Assembly (NCBI GenBank): GCA_910587185.1
Contig: CAJULY010000017.1
Location: forward strand, 1 to 58,713
Length of the DNA: 58,713 nt
DNA from: an uncultured Muribaculaceae bacterium
Lineage (GTDB): Bacteria > Bacteroidota > Bacteroidia > Bacteroidales > Muribaculaceae
Direction: 5' to 3'
In this document: positions 34,218 through 43,008 of the stretch, piece after piece
Numbering within the stretch: the first letter of the stretch is position 1
Layout: every line of letters starts with the position of its first letter
Notes under the pieces: model-generated
Seen by the model: only the letters and a program-made list of their open reading frames with translations
Database searches by the model: none
Told to the model about the DNA's origin: nothing
Position numbers and translations under genes: made by a program

Positions 34218-35801
34218 TTATTTACGAGTGTCCGGCGCCTGCCAGAACCACTTTTCATCAGTGGTGTTATAAGCCGGATTCCTATAGGTGACGCCCTTTG
34301 GCGTCAAGGCTATGTGGGATCCCTGTTCATGATTGCTTTCGCCTTCGGGCTCTGCCTGATTGAAAGTGTTCGTTTCAAGAATATACAGATTTTTCGCCAT
34401 GTAATAATCGAGATAATTTTCACTCGTCTTAGTTACTCGATTATTCCAGTTGGCGTCTTTGTTCAGAACAACCGGCAAACCTTTACGCAGTCTGTCACGC
34501 ACTTCGCCGGGATGGAGCAGAAGCCCGTTGTCATCGGTGACATAAGCCGCAAATGTCGGATCGACCCATATCCATTTGCCTAACGACTCACTCCACGCCA
34601 CGCAGATCACATGACAATCCTGATCCGTGTCCCATGCTTTGGGCTGACACGTGATGTATCTTGCAGGAATACCTTCAGCAAGCAGCGCTTCGGTCAGACA
34701 GATGGCGAGGGCACGGCAATTATAGCCGCAGCTGTCGCGACGTGCGCTGTCAAATGTGTTTCTCAGATTCTTGGGGCCGGGAGCGAGACCGTGTCCGCCA
34801 TCATGGGGAATGCTGTTATGGACCCAGTAGAGCAGATTTTTGATGCGGCTTATATCATCGCCATTGCCCGCGATGCTGTCAAGATTGAAGCGTTCGCGCG
34901 ACAGCGTGAGAAGAGTGTCCGTAGGGTGAGCATACCGGAATTTCAGTGTCATCGAAGGTTCCGCGACACCATATTCAGGCGCTTCCTTCAGGATTTCAAG
35001 TTCGGATTTGACATCATCGCCAAGATTCCACGCATAATCCATCGCGCTTTTCAACCGGTCGGCTTCCGGACTGCCGAGTGCTGACAAGACCGGCTGAAGC
35101 ACTTTTGCAGCCTGATACTCACACTTTCTCAACCCGTCGGGATTCTTCGCTGTCAGCACTTCCGACTGCCATCTCGCAATCCGTTCCATGTCCGCCAGAA
35201 GCCTAAGATTGCCTTTCAGCTGATCGATTGTGGCGGCGTGCGTCAGGCTGTCATTATAAACATTTAAAAAAGCTCCGTTACATGTAATGCCATTTAATTT
35301 AGGACATTTAGAACTTTCGGTGACTTCGACGCCTAAATCGACCACGACACTTTCAAAAACGACGCTTTCAAGATTCGGCAGATCATATAGGAATCCAGGG
35401 CCTCCTGTTGAAGAGATCGGACCTTTGAAGATAATTTTTTTAAGATTCTGACACCGGGAGATAAAAGTACCGTCGAAATGACCTATCATCCCGTCGAACA
35501 CCACCTCCTCAAGCGCAGGCATTCCTCTGAGCAATCCTCCCGGAAGATAATCCACATTCCCGAAGGTCACTTTTTTCAATTTCGGGAATTTATATTCGCC
35601 CAGGCGTCCGAACATACCGACGTCTGGGATGACAATTTCTTCAGCGTCGCTCGAATAGACGAGGCTGTCGGGAAACAGCACATGACCGTCGCGAAACGGG
35701 TCCTTGACATAGCCCGGCGATTTTATAACAATGTTTTCGGCTATTGAAAAAATGTTGGCCGAAAGCAGTAGAAATGCGAAAATGAGATTTATCCGTTTCA
35801 T
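34218..35801 (-). CDS. Exported leucine-rich-repeat / transglutaminase-like protein
   Basis: 527 residues with a signal peptide (to about residue 21). Residues about 30-180 form BspA-type leucine-rich repeats (FPKLKKVTFGNVDYLPGGLLRG, ALEEVVFDGMIG, NLKKIIFKGPIS). The C-terminal half is a transglutaminase-like domain with the catalytic triad apparent: Cys in DSCGYNCRALA (about 356-361), His in DQDCHVICVAW (about 395) and Asp in WVDPTF (about 411). Many bacterial members are proteases or amidases rather than cross-linkers, so the reaction is uncertain. Probably periplasmic or surface. Confidence 0.8.
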   Translation of the reverse strand: MKRINLIFAFLLLSANIFSIAENIVIKSPGYVKDPFRDGHVLFPDSLVYSSDAEEIVIPDVGMFGRLGEYKFPKLKKVTFGNVDYLPGGLLRGMPALEEVVFDGMIGHFDGTFISRCQNLKKIIFKGPISSTGGPGFLYDLPNLESVVFESVVVDLGVEVTESSKCPKLNGITCNGAFLNVYNDSLTHAATIDQLKGNLRLLADMERIARWQSEVLTAKNPDGLRKCEYQAAKVLQPVLSALGSPEADRLKSAMDYAWNLGDDVKSELEILKEAPEYGVAEPSMTLKFRYAHPTDTLLTLSRERFNLDSIAGNGDDISRIKNLLYWVHNSIPHDGGHGLAPGPKNLRNTFDSARRDSCGYNCRALAICLTEALLAEGIPARYITCQPKAWDTDQDCHVICVAWSESLGKWIWVDPTFAAYVTDDNGLLLHPGEVRDRLRKGLPVVLNKDANWNNRVTKTSENYLDYYMAKNLYILETNTFNQAEPEGESNHEQGSHIALTPKGVTYRNPAYNTTDEKWFWQAPDTRK

Positions 35802-35843
35802 AATGAAATCTTATCTTTCTATGGCGACTTAATAATCCTCCGG

Positions 35844-35851
35844 CAAAACTA
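35844..35851 (-). promoter_or_regulatory. -7 box of the LRR-transglutaminase gene
   Basis: Minus strand TAGTTTTG, 42 bp upstream of the ATG. The nearest TTG upstream is spaced 24 bp, too far for a good -33. Confidence 0.4.
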
Positions 35852-35932
35852 CGAAAAAATCTCCTTAAATCACCATCAAGACCAAAATATCCGCTCCACG
35901 CCTCTCCTTATTCGTTCAAGATTGGTCGAATT

Positions 35933-35992
35933 GGACGAATTGGGATTGCGGGAAAGGACGGGTCGGACATTTCGGACGGGTCGGACCGGGAG
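35933..35992. repeat. GTCNGAC nonamer repeat, copy D (reverse orientation)
   Basis: GACGGGTCG, GACATTTCG, GACGGGTCG, GACCGGGAG at exact 9-bp spacing (35957-35992), preceded by a weaker 9-bp periodic stretch (TTGGTCGAA, TTGGACGAA). It reads GTCCGACCC-type units on the minus strand. About 85 bp downstream of the orphan gene's stop. Confidence 0.7.
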
Positions 35993-36075
35993 AGCGCGGG
36001 GGGTTCCAGAATGTCAATGTTCTCTTTGCCATGATTGCGGCAACAAGTTGCCGGGAGGGGCGGTCATGGCGCCGC

Positions 36076-36813
36076 TTAGAAGAGCGGGACTGCGGGGCAG
36101 TCTTCCGGTGCAGGGAGATAGATCTGATTAAGAATTGAGAGATCGGGAGGAATGCCGAGCAGGACTTCCATTTCGATCAGTTCCTCTTCGGGAGGCGGAT
36201 CGGGCGGCTGGGCGAGGTCGAGGTTGGGCCACGGGCGCGAGGGGCGACGGATCTCGTTGGTGAAGACGTTGACACGGGTCTTGGGACGGTAGGTTCCGTG
36301 GACTACCAGCAGCGACTCTTCGCTCATTGACAGACACGGAATAACAGAGCGCCAGACGCGGGTCAGATGACGTCCACGACGGGGATAGGCGTCGCCGTCG
36401 AGAATAAGGGCCATAGGAAAGTTGAGACCCCGACAGTATTCGGGTGAACGGGCGGTGGATAGTATCGGCTGCCACTTGGGGTCGGGCAACGCTTTGCGCG
36501 ACTGACGCGGCAGAAGACGGTTCAGCTGTTTTCGGTTCTTGCCGACGATACAGAAGGGGGCGCCGGGACGCACGACCGTGGCGAGCCAGCGGAGATAGTT
36601 GACCAGAGCCTGCTTGAGGGCTTCCTTTTCGGCGTCGGCATCGCAGAGATAGAGGCGCTGCGGCTTGCGCTGGGCGCGCTGACGCTCAAGGAGGGAGATG
36701 GCGCGCCGGGCGTCGCGGTGAAGCGGGTAGCCGAGCCAACGCTCGAACTGAGCGGCCCAGTTGCGCTGCCCGACGGAGCGGGGACGGCATTTTATTTTCT
36801 TCGCGGTCAACAT
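36076..36813 (-). CDS. Orphan basic protein of unknown function
   Basis: I do not recognise a family. 245 residues, strongly basic N-terminus (LTAKKIKCRPRSVGQRNW), no signal or membrane segment. PFCIVGKNRKQLNRLLP, LNFPMALILDGDAYPRRG and SEESLLVVHGTYRP give an alternation of strands and helices loosely like the latter part of a P-loop ATPase or terminase core (a hydrophobic strand ending in D, then HGT), but there is no Walker A, so this is weak. The C-terminal 45 residues are Pro-rich and acidic. It has its own -7 box almost at the ATG and lies between two patches of GTCNGAC repeats, like the ATPase and four-helix genes. Confidence 0.6.
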   Translation of the reverse strand: MLTAKKIKCRPRSVGQRNWAAQFERWLGYPLHRDARRAISLLERQRAQRKPQRLYLCDADAEKEALKQALVNYLRWLATVVRPGAPFCIVGKNRKQLNRLLPRQSRKALPDPKWQPILSTARSPEYCRGLNFPMALILDGDAYPRRGRHLTRVWRSVIPCLSMSEESLLVVHGTYRPKTRVNVFTNEIRRPSRPWPNLDLAQPPDPPPEEELIEMEVLLGIPPDLSILNQIYLPAPEDCPAVPLF

Positions 36814-36817
36814 GCCG

Positions 36818-36825
36818 CAAAGTTA
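36818..36825 (-). promoter_or_regulatory. -7 box almost touching the orphan gene's ATG
   Basis: Minus strand TAACTTTG with only 4 bp to the start codon at 36813. Initiation at the usual distance would place the first transcribed base at or next to the A of ATG, a candidate leaderless mRNA. Confidence 0.45.
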
Positions 36826-36937
36826 GGAAGGATTGGGAGTGAGAGGAAGTCTGTTTCTATTTTTGAGGGAGGACAGTTTTTTTCCGGAGACTCCTTTTAC
36901 ATCGCAAAGCGATGTCCCTACAGATGAGGGGAATACA

Positions 36938-36956
36938 GACGGGTCGGACGGGGTGG
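36938..36956. repeat. GTCNGAC nonamer repeat, copy E (short, reverse orientation)
   Basis: GACGGGTCG followed by GACGGGGTGG, sharing GACGGGTCGGAC with copy D, upstream of the orphan gene and just past the corA stop. Confidence 0.55.
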
Positions 36957-36974
36957 AGGGAGAGGATGGGGAGG

Positions 36975-37895
36975 TCAGAACCATTTGATGTGTTTGAGCC
37001 AGAGGAGCACTCCGACTGTCAGACAGAGGGAGATCAGGATTATGAGGGGAAAGGCGTAGGGAAATCCGTCGAAGCCTACGTTGACATTCATTCCGTAGAA
37101 GCTGGCTATAAGCGTGGGGACCATGAGGCTTATGGAAAGAGCTGTCATGCGCTTCATGACTCCGTTGAGATTATTGGAAATAATAGATCCGAGCGCATCC
37201 ATGGTGCTTTCGAGAATCTCGGTATAGATGGCAACGGTGGATATTGCCTGTTTTATCTCGATATCGACGTCATCAAGAAGTTCCGGATCATATTCTCCCG
37301 CGAAAAGATGCTCGAGACGTTCAAGCATCATCTCGTTGCCGTGGAGCGATGTGTTGAAATAGACAAGCGTTTTCTGAAGGCGTGTCAGCCTCATCAATTC
37401 TTCGTTTCTGACGCTTGAAGCCATGTTGCGTTCGGCGGCGCTTACATCATTGTTGATATTCTGGAGGTATTTCAGATACCATGTCGCGGACCGATAGATT
37501 ATGTGGAGTATGAAATTGGATCGGTTGGTTATTTCGAGATGGCGCTGCCGGCTGAAGGTCACGAAATCGTTTATGACATCGTTTTCGGAATAACAGAGAG
37601 TTATTATCAGGTCATCGTGACAGATCACCCCTATGGGCACCGTCTCGTAGGGTACGTCCTTCTGATTGCTACGGGTTGGTATGCGGAGTATTATTATGCT
37701 CCAGTCACCCTCGCGGTCAACACGCGGCCTCTCGTCGGGGTCACCGATATAATCGAGAAAAACCGGGGGCATTCCGAAATCATCGACAAGAATATGCATT
37801 TCGGTTTCGTCAGGACAACAGACATTCAGCCATCCCTCGCTGTGGGGCGACGGCGTCTCTACAAATCCGTTTTCACTGCTGGAGTAATGTTGCAT
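36975..37895 (-). CDS. corA: CorA-family magnesium/divalent cation transporter
   Basis: 306 residues from the ATG at 37895 (MQHYSSSENGF); a longer frame exists but its added residues do not look like CorA. A cytoplasmic alpha/beta funnel (EMHILVDDFGMPPVFLDYIGD pattern), long stalk helices and two C-terminal membrane helices with the pore signature YGMN (about residue 270; GMN is invariant in CorA) followed by the second helix and a basic C-terminus (LKHIKWF). Pentameric Mg2+/Co2+ channel of the inner membrane. Confidence 0.93.
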   Translation of the reverse strand: MQHYSSSENGFVETPSPHSEGWLNVCCPDETEMHILVDDFGMPPVFLDYIGDPDERPRVDREGDWSIIILRIPTRSNQKDVPYETVPIGVICHDDLIITLCYSENDVINDFVTFSRQRHLEITNRSNFILHIIYRSATWYLKYLQNINNDVSAAERNMASSVRNEELMRLTRLQKTLVYFNTSLHGNEMMLERLEHLFAGEYDPELLDDVDIEIKQAISTVAIYTEILESTMDALGSIISNNLNGVMKRMTALSISLMVPTLIASFYGMNVNVGFDGFPYAFPLIILISLCLTVGVLLWLKHIKWF

Positions 37896-38000
37896 GTCTC
37901 TCTCTTTGTAACTGACAGTTGCGGCTTTCAGTAAAAACCTCGGCGGCCACATAAATGTTCAAAACCGAGCGGAAGTATTTTTTGTTTTATCAAAATTTGG

Positions 38001-38008
38001 TAATTTTG
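38001..38008 (+). promoter_or_regulatory. -7 box of the small-membrane-protein-dxs-trk operon
   Basis: TAATTTTG, 29 bp ahead of the ATG at 38038. A TTTG at 37981-37984 is only 16 bp upstream, a suboptimal -33. Confidence 0.5.
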
Positions 38009-38037
38009 CAGTGATCTAACAAAAACGGAACCGCAGA

Positions 38038-38205
38038 ATGACAACATCCCATAAAATCCGCTTCGCATGCATAGCCTTGCTATGGCTCGCACTCTGCTAC
38101 ATGGTTGCGACCGGACAGGGGCTTCCGTTCATGAAGGTATTTGTCATAGTGGCTTCCGGTATAGTGGTTTTTGTTCCTCTTTATAAAAAGTACATGAAGA
38201 AATGA
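38038..38205 (+). CDS. Small two-helix membrane protein, coupled to dxs
   Basis: 55 residues beginning MTTSHKIRFACIALLWLALC, with two hydrophobic segments (about 9-25 and 33-49) separated by a short Gly/Pro loop and a basic end (YKKYMKK). The stop overlaps the dxs ATG (ATGA at 38202-38205), and a -7 box precedes it by 29 bp, so it is likely the true first gene of the dxs-trkA-trkH operon. No family recognised. Confidence 0.65.
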   Translation: MTTSHKIRFACIALLWLALCYMVATGQGLPFMKVFVIVASGIVVFVPLYKKYMKK

Positions 38206-40169
38206 CAACAACCCTGTCCGCATCACCCAACGATTCACAGCAGCCCCTTGACAGCGGGAAATATCCGGTATTGTCCCGGATCGGTTCGCCTGCCGATCTG
38301 CGCACGATGTCCATAGAGGAGCTTCAGACGCTCTGCAGTGACATCCGGCGGTTCCTCATCAGCGAGCTCAGCCATAATCCGGGTCATTTCGGCTCATCGA
38401 TGGGAGCGGTTGAACTTACCGTCGCACTTCACTACGTTTTCAACACCCCCTACGACCGCATAGTGTGGGACGTGGGACATCAGGCCTACGGACACAAACT
38501 GCTCACGGGGCGAGCCTCGCGTTTCCATACCAACCGCACTCTCGGAGGCCTCAGCGGATTTCCCACCCCGGCCGAAAGCGAATATGACACCTTCTCAGCG
38601 GGTCATGCCTCCAACTCCATTTCCGCGGCTCTCGGCATGGCAGTGGCCTCGGCTCTGAAAAACGAGACACCGGCACGTCAGGTTGTAGCGGTCATCGGCG
38701 ACGCGTCGATTTCGGGAGGTCTGGCGTTCGAGGGGCTGAACAATGCGGCCAACGCGAAGTCAAACGTCCTGATCATTCTCAACGACAATGACATGTCGAT
38801 CGATCACAACGTAGGGTCGCTGAATTCCTATCTGGCCCATATCAACACATCCAAGGGCTACAACGCCCTACGCTACAAGACCTATAACTTCATGAGAAGC
38901 GCCCATCTCATCTCGGAGAAAAACCGAGGCCGCATCCTGCGCTTCAACAACTCTCTGAAGTCACTGATCACCAAAGAGCAGAATATTTTCGAGGGGCTGG
39001 ATATCCGTTATTTCGGGCCCTTCGACGGCCATGACCTGCCGCGGATCATCCGCGTGCTCAACGACATCAAAGAGATGGACGGCCCGCGCATACTGCATCT
39101 GCGGACAAAAAAAGGCCACGGCTTCATACCCGCTGAAGCGGATCCCGCCGCATGGCACGCACCCGGACGATTCGATCCGGCAACGGGAAAACGCAGCGAG
39201 GATACAGCCCCGAAAGACTGTCCTCCAAAATATCAGGAGGTTTTCGGCGAGACACTCGTGGAACTCGCCCGCAACAACGAAAAGATAGTCGGCATCACTG
39301 CCGCCATGCCGTCAGGCACCTCGATTTCAAAGCTCCGCCAGGCTTTCCCCGAGAGGACATTCGACGTCGGGATATCGGAAGGCCATGCGGTGACTTTCGC
39401 TGGAGGGCTCGCAAAAGACGGCATGATCCCTTACGTGGCAATATACTCTTCGTTTCTCCAGCGTGCCTACGACCACATCATCCATGACGTGGCTCTGATG
39501 GAACTGCCGGTTGTCTTCGCCATTGACCGCGCCGGGCTCGTGGGCGAAGACGGCGCCACCCATCACGGACTGTTTGATCTCTCCTATCTGTCGGACATCC
39601 CGGGCATGACCATAGCCTCTCCGCGCGACGCCGTCAATCTGCGACATCTGCTCTACACCTCACAGCTTCCGGGACGCAAAGGCCCTATGGCCATCCGCTA
39701 TCCCCGCGGAGCCTCCTCGTCGGCCGACTGGCGCAAACCCATGAAAGAACTTCCTGCCGGCCGCGGCGAAAAGCTCTCGGAGGGGAGCGACGTAGCCGTC
39801 CTTTCACTCGGCCCTATAGCTTCGGAGGCAGCCAAAGCCGTCGAAATGGCCCGGGAAAAAGGGATTTCGGCCGCCCACTACGACATGATCTATCTCAATC
39901 CCATAGACGAGACCATTCTCAGGGAAATAGCAGAAAAGAAGATGCCGGTGGTCACGGTAGAGGACGCGTCGGTAAAAGGCGGACTGGGAACAGCCGTCAC
40001 CGAATGGTTCGCAAATCAAGGCTTTCCGCTGCACATAAAGAAGATAGGCGTTGCGGAGCGACATTTCGTAACCCACGGCACGGTAAAAGAACTTTATGAG
40101 CTATGCTCCATGAACGCTCCGGCGATTCTTGAAGCTATAGTAAACGTAAAAACCAGCTTTCAGAAATGA
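38202..40169 (+). CDS. dxs: 1-deoxy-D-xylulose-5-phosphate synthase
   Basis: 655-residue thiamine-diphosphate transketolase-like enzyme that condenses pyruvate and glyceraldehyde-3-phosphate, the entry step of the MEP isoprenoid pathway. Motifs: GHFGSSMGAVELTVALHYVF, WDVGHQAYGHKLLTGR, TPP-binding GDASISGG...NNAAN, and in the second domain ISEGHAVTFAGGLAKDG, AIDRAGLVGEDGATHHG and RYPRG. N-terminus about 20 residues longer than some homologues. ATGA overlap with trkA downstream and with the small membrane protein upstream. Confidence 0.96.
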   Translation: MTTTLSASPNDSQQPLDSGKYPVLSRIGSPADLRTMSIEELQTLCSDIRRFLISELSHNPGHFGSSMGAVELTVALHYVFNTPYDRIVWDVGHQAYGHKLLTGRASRFHTNRTLGGLSGFPTPAESEYDTFSAGHASNSISAALGMAVASALKNETPARQVVAVIGDASISGGLAFEGLNNAANAKSNVLIILNDNDMSIDHNVGSLNSYLAHINTSKGYNALRYKTYNFMRSAHLISEKNRGRILRFNNSLKSLITKEQNIFEGLDIRYFGPFDGHDLPRIIRVLNDIKEMDGPRILHLRTKKGHGFIPAEADPAAWHAPGRFDPATGKRSEDTAPKDCPPKYQEVFGETLVELARNNEKIVGITAAMPSGTSISKLRQAFPERTFDVGISEGHAVTFAGGLAKDGMIPYVAIYSSFLQRAYDHIIHDVALMELPVVFAIDRAGLVGEDGATHHGLFDLSYLSDIPGMTIASPRDAVNLRHLLYTSQLPGRKGPMAIRYPRGASSSADWRKPMKELPAGRGEKLSEGSDVAVLSLGPIASEAAKAVEMAREKGISAAHYDMIYLNPIDETILREIAEKKMPVVTVEDASVKGGLGTAVTEWFANQGFPLHIKKIGVAERHFVTHGTVKELYELCSMNAPAILEAIVNVKTSFQK

Positions 40170-41500
40170 AAATCGTAATAGCAGGAGCAGGCGAAGTAGG
40201 ATCGCATCTGGCGCGTCTTCTCTCCCGCGAAAATCAGGATATCATCATTATCGACGATGACGAGGACCGGATAGAACAACTCGATTCTTCCTGCAATCTT
40301 CTGGCCTACGTGGGACTTCCCACCTCAATTTCCACCCTGCGCGATGCCATAGGCTCATCCTGCGACCTGTTCATAGCAGTCACCCCGCAGGAAAACACCA
40401 ACATCATAGCCTGCACGCTTGCCAAGAACATAGGCGCCAAACGCACGGTAGCACGCATAGACAATTTCGAGTACATGAAACCGGAAAACTCCAGGCTTTT
40501 CGTGGAGCACGGCATCGACGCCATGATCTATCCCGAATATCTTGCAGCGATGGAGATTCTGAAATCACTCGGGAGGAACTGGGTGCGCAACTGGCTGGAA
40601 CTGCATGACGGCGAACTCATAGTGCTCGGAATAAAAATCAGGGAGAATGCACGCATCGCCGGTCAAAGCCTGCGGCAGATCTCGAGCGAGAACCACTATT
40701 ATCACGTATCGGCCATCAAACGCAATCAGGAAACGATCATACCCCGAGGCGATGACCGGGTGCGCCCGAACGACATCGTCTATTTCACCACGACCCGCGA
40801 GCATATCGAAGGCCTGAGACAATTGTGCGGAAAAACCAAGACCGACATTCACAAGGTGCTCATAATGGGAGGCTCCAGAATAGCGGTCAGACTCATCAAC
40901 ATGGCAGGCGACAAGTATAAGTTCAGGATCATAGAGATGGACCGCAACCGCTGCGAACAGTTAGCGGAAAGATGTCCGGAAGCGCGGATCACCCACGGCG
41001 ACGCCCGCAACGTGGAGCTGCTGATGGAAGAGGGGATCACTGAAATGGACGCATTCGTGGCTCTGACAGATTCCTCGGAGACCAATATCCTGACGTCGCT
41101 CACAGCGAAGGAATACGGCGTCAGAAAGACCATAGCCGAAGTCGAGAACATCCAGTTCATCTCGCAAGCTGAGAATCTCAATATCGGGACTATCATCAAC
41201 AAGAAACTGCTCGCCTCGGGCAAGATCTTCCAAATGCTTCTCGACGCCGACGTCGAGTCGTCGAAATTCATGGCACTCGCAGATGCCGACGTAGCCGAAA
41301 TCGAAGTCAAAGCGGGCGCCAAAGTTACCCGCGACGCCGTCAAATCGCTGAGCCTTCCACATGACATGACCATAGCCGGACTGATACGCAACGGCCACGG
41401 CATGCTCGTGAGCGGTAATACCCGGATACAGGCCGGCGACCAGGTCCTGGTGTTCTGTCTCGCCAATACGATCCACAAGATCGAACGACTGTTCAACTGA
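40166..41500 (+). CDS. trkA: Trk system potassium uptake regulatory protein TrkA
   Basis: 444 residues with two RCK units in tandem: NAD-binding GAGEVGSHLARLL at 6-18 with acidic IIDDDEDR, a TrkA_C domain, then a second Rossmann half (IMGGSRIAVRLINM) and second TrkA_C. Peripheral cytoplasmic gating subunit of the TrkH K+ channel encoded 10 bp downstream. It overlaps dxs by 4 bp; a dxs-trk operon links no shared pathway but implies co-expression. Confidence 0.95.
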   Translation: MKIVIAGAGEVGSHLARLLSRENQDIIIIDDDEDRIEQLDSSCNLLAYVGLPTSISTLRDAIGSSCDLFIAVTPQENTNIIACTLAKNIGAKRTVARIDNFEYMKPENSRLFVEHGIDAMIYPEYLAAMEILKSLGRNWVRNWLELHDGELIVLGIKIRENARIAGQSLRQISSENHYYHVSAIKRNQETIIPRGDDRVRPNDIVYFTTTREHIEGLRQLCGKTKTDIHKVLIMGGSRIAVRLINMAGDKYKFRIIEMDRNRCEQLAERCPEARITHGDARNVELLMEEGITEMDAFVALTDSSETNILTSLTAKEYGVRKTIAEVENIQFISQAENLNIGTIINKKLLASGKIFQMLLDADVESSKFMALADADVAEIEVKAGAKVTRDAVKSLSLPHDMTIAGLIRNGHGMLVSGNTRIQAGDQVLVFCLANTIHKIERLFN

Positions 41501-41510
41501 TTCACCCCAC

Positions 41511-42998
41511 ATGACTTCCGCGAAAATGACACATAGAATGCGTCAGCTCAATTATCCGATGCTTCTCAGAGTGTTGGGCTGGCTCCTGCTGATTGAAAGC
41601 ATGTTCCTCCTGCTGCCGGTCATCACCGCCATGATCTATGACGAAGAGGATCTGAGAGGATTCCTGTTCACGGCCGTCACCACACTCGTCATAGGACTGG
41701 GACTGACGACATTTCTCCATCCGCGGCGTCAGGAGATGGGCCGTCAGGAAGGATTCCTGCTGACAGCGTCGGTCTGGGTGGTGTTCTCTCTTTTCGGAAT
41801 GCTTCCGTTTATACTCAGTTCCAACCCCCTGAGTGTCAGCGACGCCTTTTTCGAGGCAATGTCAGGCTTCACCACGACGGGGTGTTCGGTTCTTCTTTCC
41901 GTGGAAGGAATGTCACATTCTATCACTATCTGGCGCGCGCTGATGCAGTGGATCGGCGGCATGGGAATCATCATGTTCACTCTGGCTGTTCTTCCGATGC
42001 TCAACTACTCGGGGGGCATGCAGATGTTCAACGCGGAGGTGACAGGCATCATCCACGAGAAACTGCGTCCGCGCATAAGCTCGACAGCCAAGGTGCTTTG
42101 GGGCATCTACGTGGGGCTCTCGGTTTTGCTCATCGTGTTGCTGTGGATAGGGCCGATGGATCTGTTCGACAGTATCTGCCATGCTTTCTCTGCCATTTCG
42201 ACAGGAGGGTTCTCCACCCGCGACAACAGCCTCGCTTACTACAATTCAGATTACATCAATATCGTAGTGCTCGTGTTCATGTTTCTTGGCGGAACGAGCT
42301 TCGCGCTGATGTATAAGATCGCTACCGGCGATCCGAAGGCTCTCTGGCGCAACGACGTGTTCAAAGCCTATCTGATCATCATAGCTCTTTTCTATCTGAT
42401 GTTTCTCTTCACTCTGGTGAAGAACGGCCAGAGCGACGACTGGCGCACGCTGACCATCTACCCGCTGTTCCAGATAGTCTCGACGATCACCTCAACCGGT
42501 CTGTCGGTATGCGATTTCGAATCATGGGGACCGTTCATACTCGCCCTTATCTTCGTCCTGATGTTCACGGGTGCCTGCGCCGGCTCCACTTCAGGGGGCG
42601 CTAAGATTGACCGCATGCTCTTCCTGATAAAAAACACCCACAACGAACTTTACCGCTGCGTTCATCCCAATGCCGTCACCAATGTGCGGGTCAACGGAAA
42701 AGCGGTGCCTCCGACCCTCGTTTCAAAGGTGATCGCGTTTATATGCATCTACATAATGATAATCGCTGTCGGAGGCATCATACTGACGGCCCTCGGAATG
42801 CCTCTGATCGATTCGTTTTTCTCGGCCTTCTCCTGCGTGAGCAACACGGGATTCGGCGCCGGCATGACGGGACAGGGGGCGGGGTTTGAGATTGTCCCCG
42901 ACGCAGGCAAATGGATTCTTTCAACCCTGATGCTGATAGGACGTCTGGAGCTTTTTACCGTGCTGGTGCTTTTCACCCCCGACTTCTGGATCAAATAA
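41511..42998 (+). CDS. trkH: Trk potassium uptake channel subunit TrkH
   Basis: 495-residue inner-membrane K+ channel with four pore repeats. Selectivity-type segments are visible: SGFTTTGCSV, SAISTGGFSTRD, TSTGLSVCDF and VSNTGFGAG, each carrying the conserved Gly. Helix number and length match TrkH/KtrB-type proteins. An internal ATG at 41529 is an alternative start. Convergent with the helicase gene, stops 10 bp apart. Confidence 0.95.
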   Translation: MTSAKMTHRMRQLNYPMLLRVLGWLLLIESMFLLLPVITAMIYDEEDLRGFLFTAVTTLVIGLGLTTFLHPRRQEMGRQEGFLLTASVWVVFSLFGMLPFILSSNPLSVSDAFFEAMSGFTTTGCSVLLSVEGMSHSITIWRALMQWIGGMGIIMFTLAVLPMLNYSGGMQMFNAEVTGIIHEKLRPRISSTAKVLWGIYVGLSVLLIVLLWIGPMDLFDSICHAFSAISTGGFSTRDNSLAYYNSDYINIVVLVFMFLGGTSFALMYKIATGDPKALWRNDVFKAYLIIIALFYLMFLFTLVKNGQSDDWRTLTIYPLFQIVSTITSTGLSVCDFESWGPFILALIFVLMFTGACAGSTSGGAKIDRMLFLIKNTHNELYRCVHPNAVTNVRVNGKAVPPTLVSKVIAFICIYIMIIAVGGIILTALGMPLIDSFFSAFSCVSNTGFGAGMTGQGAGFEIVPDAGKWILSTLMLIGRLELFTVLVLFTPDFWIK

Positions 42999-43008
42999 TT
43001 GCGGGATG

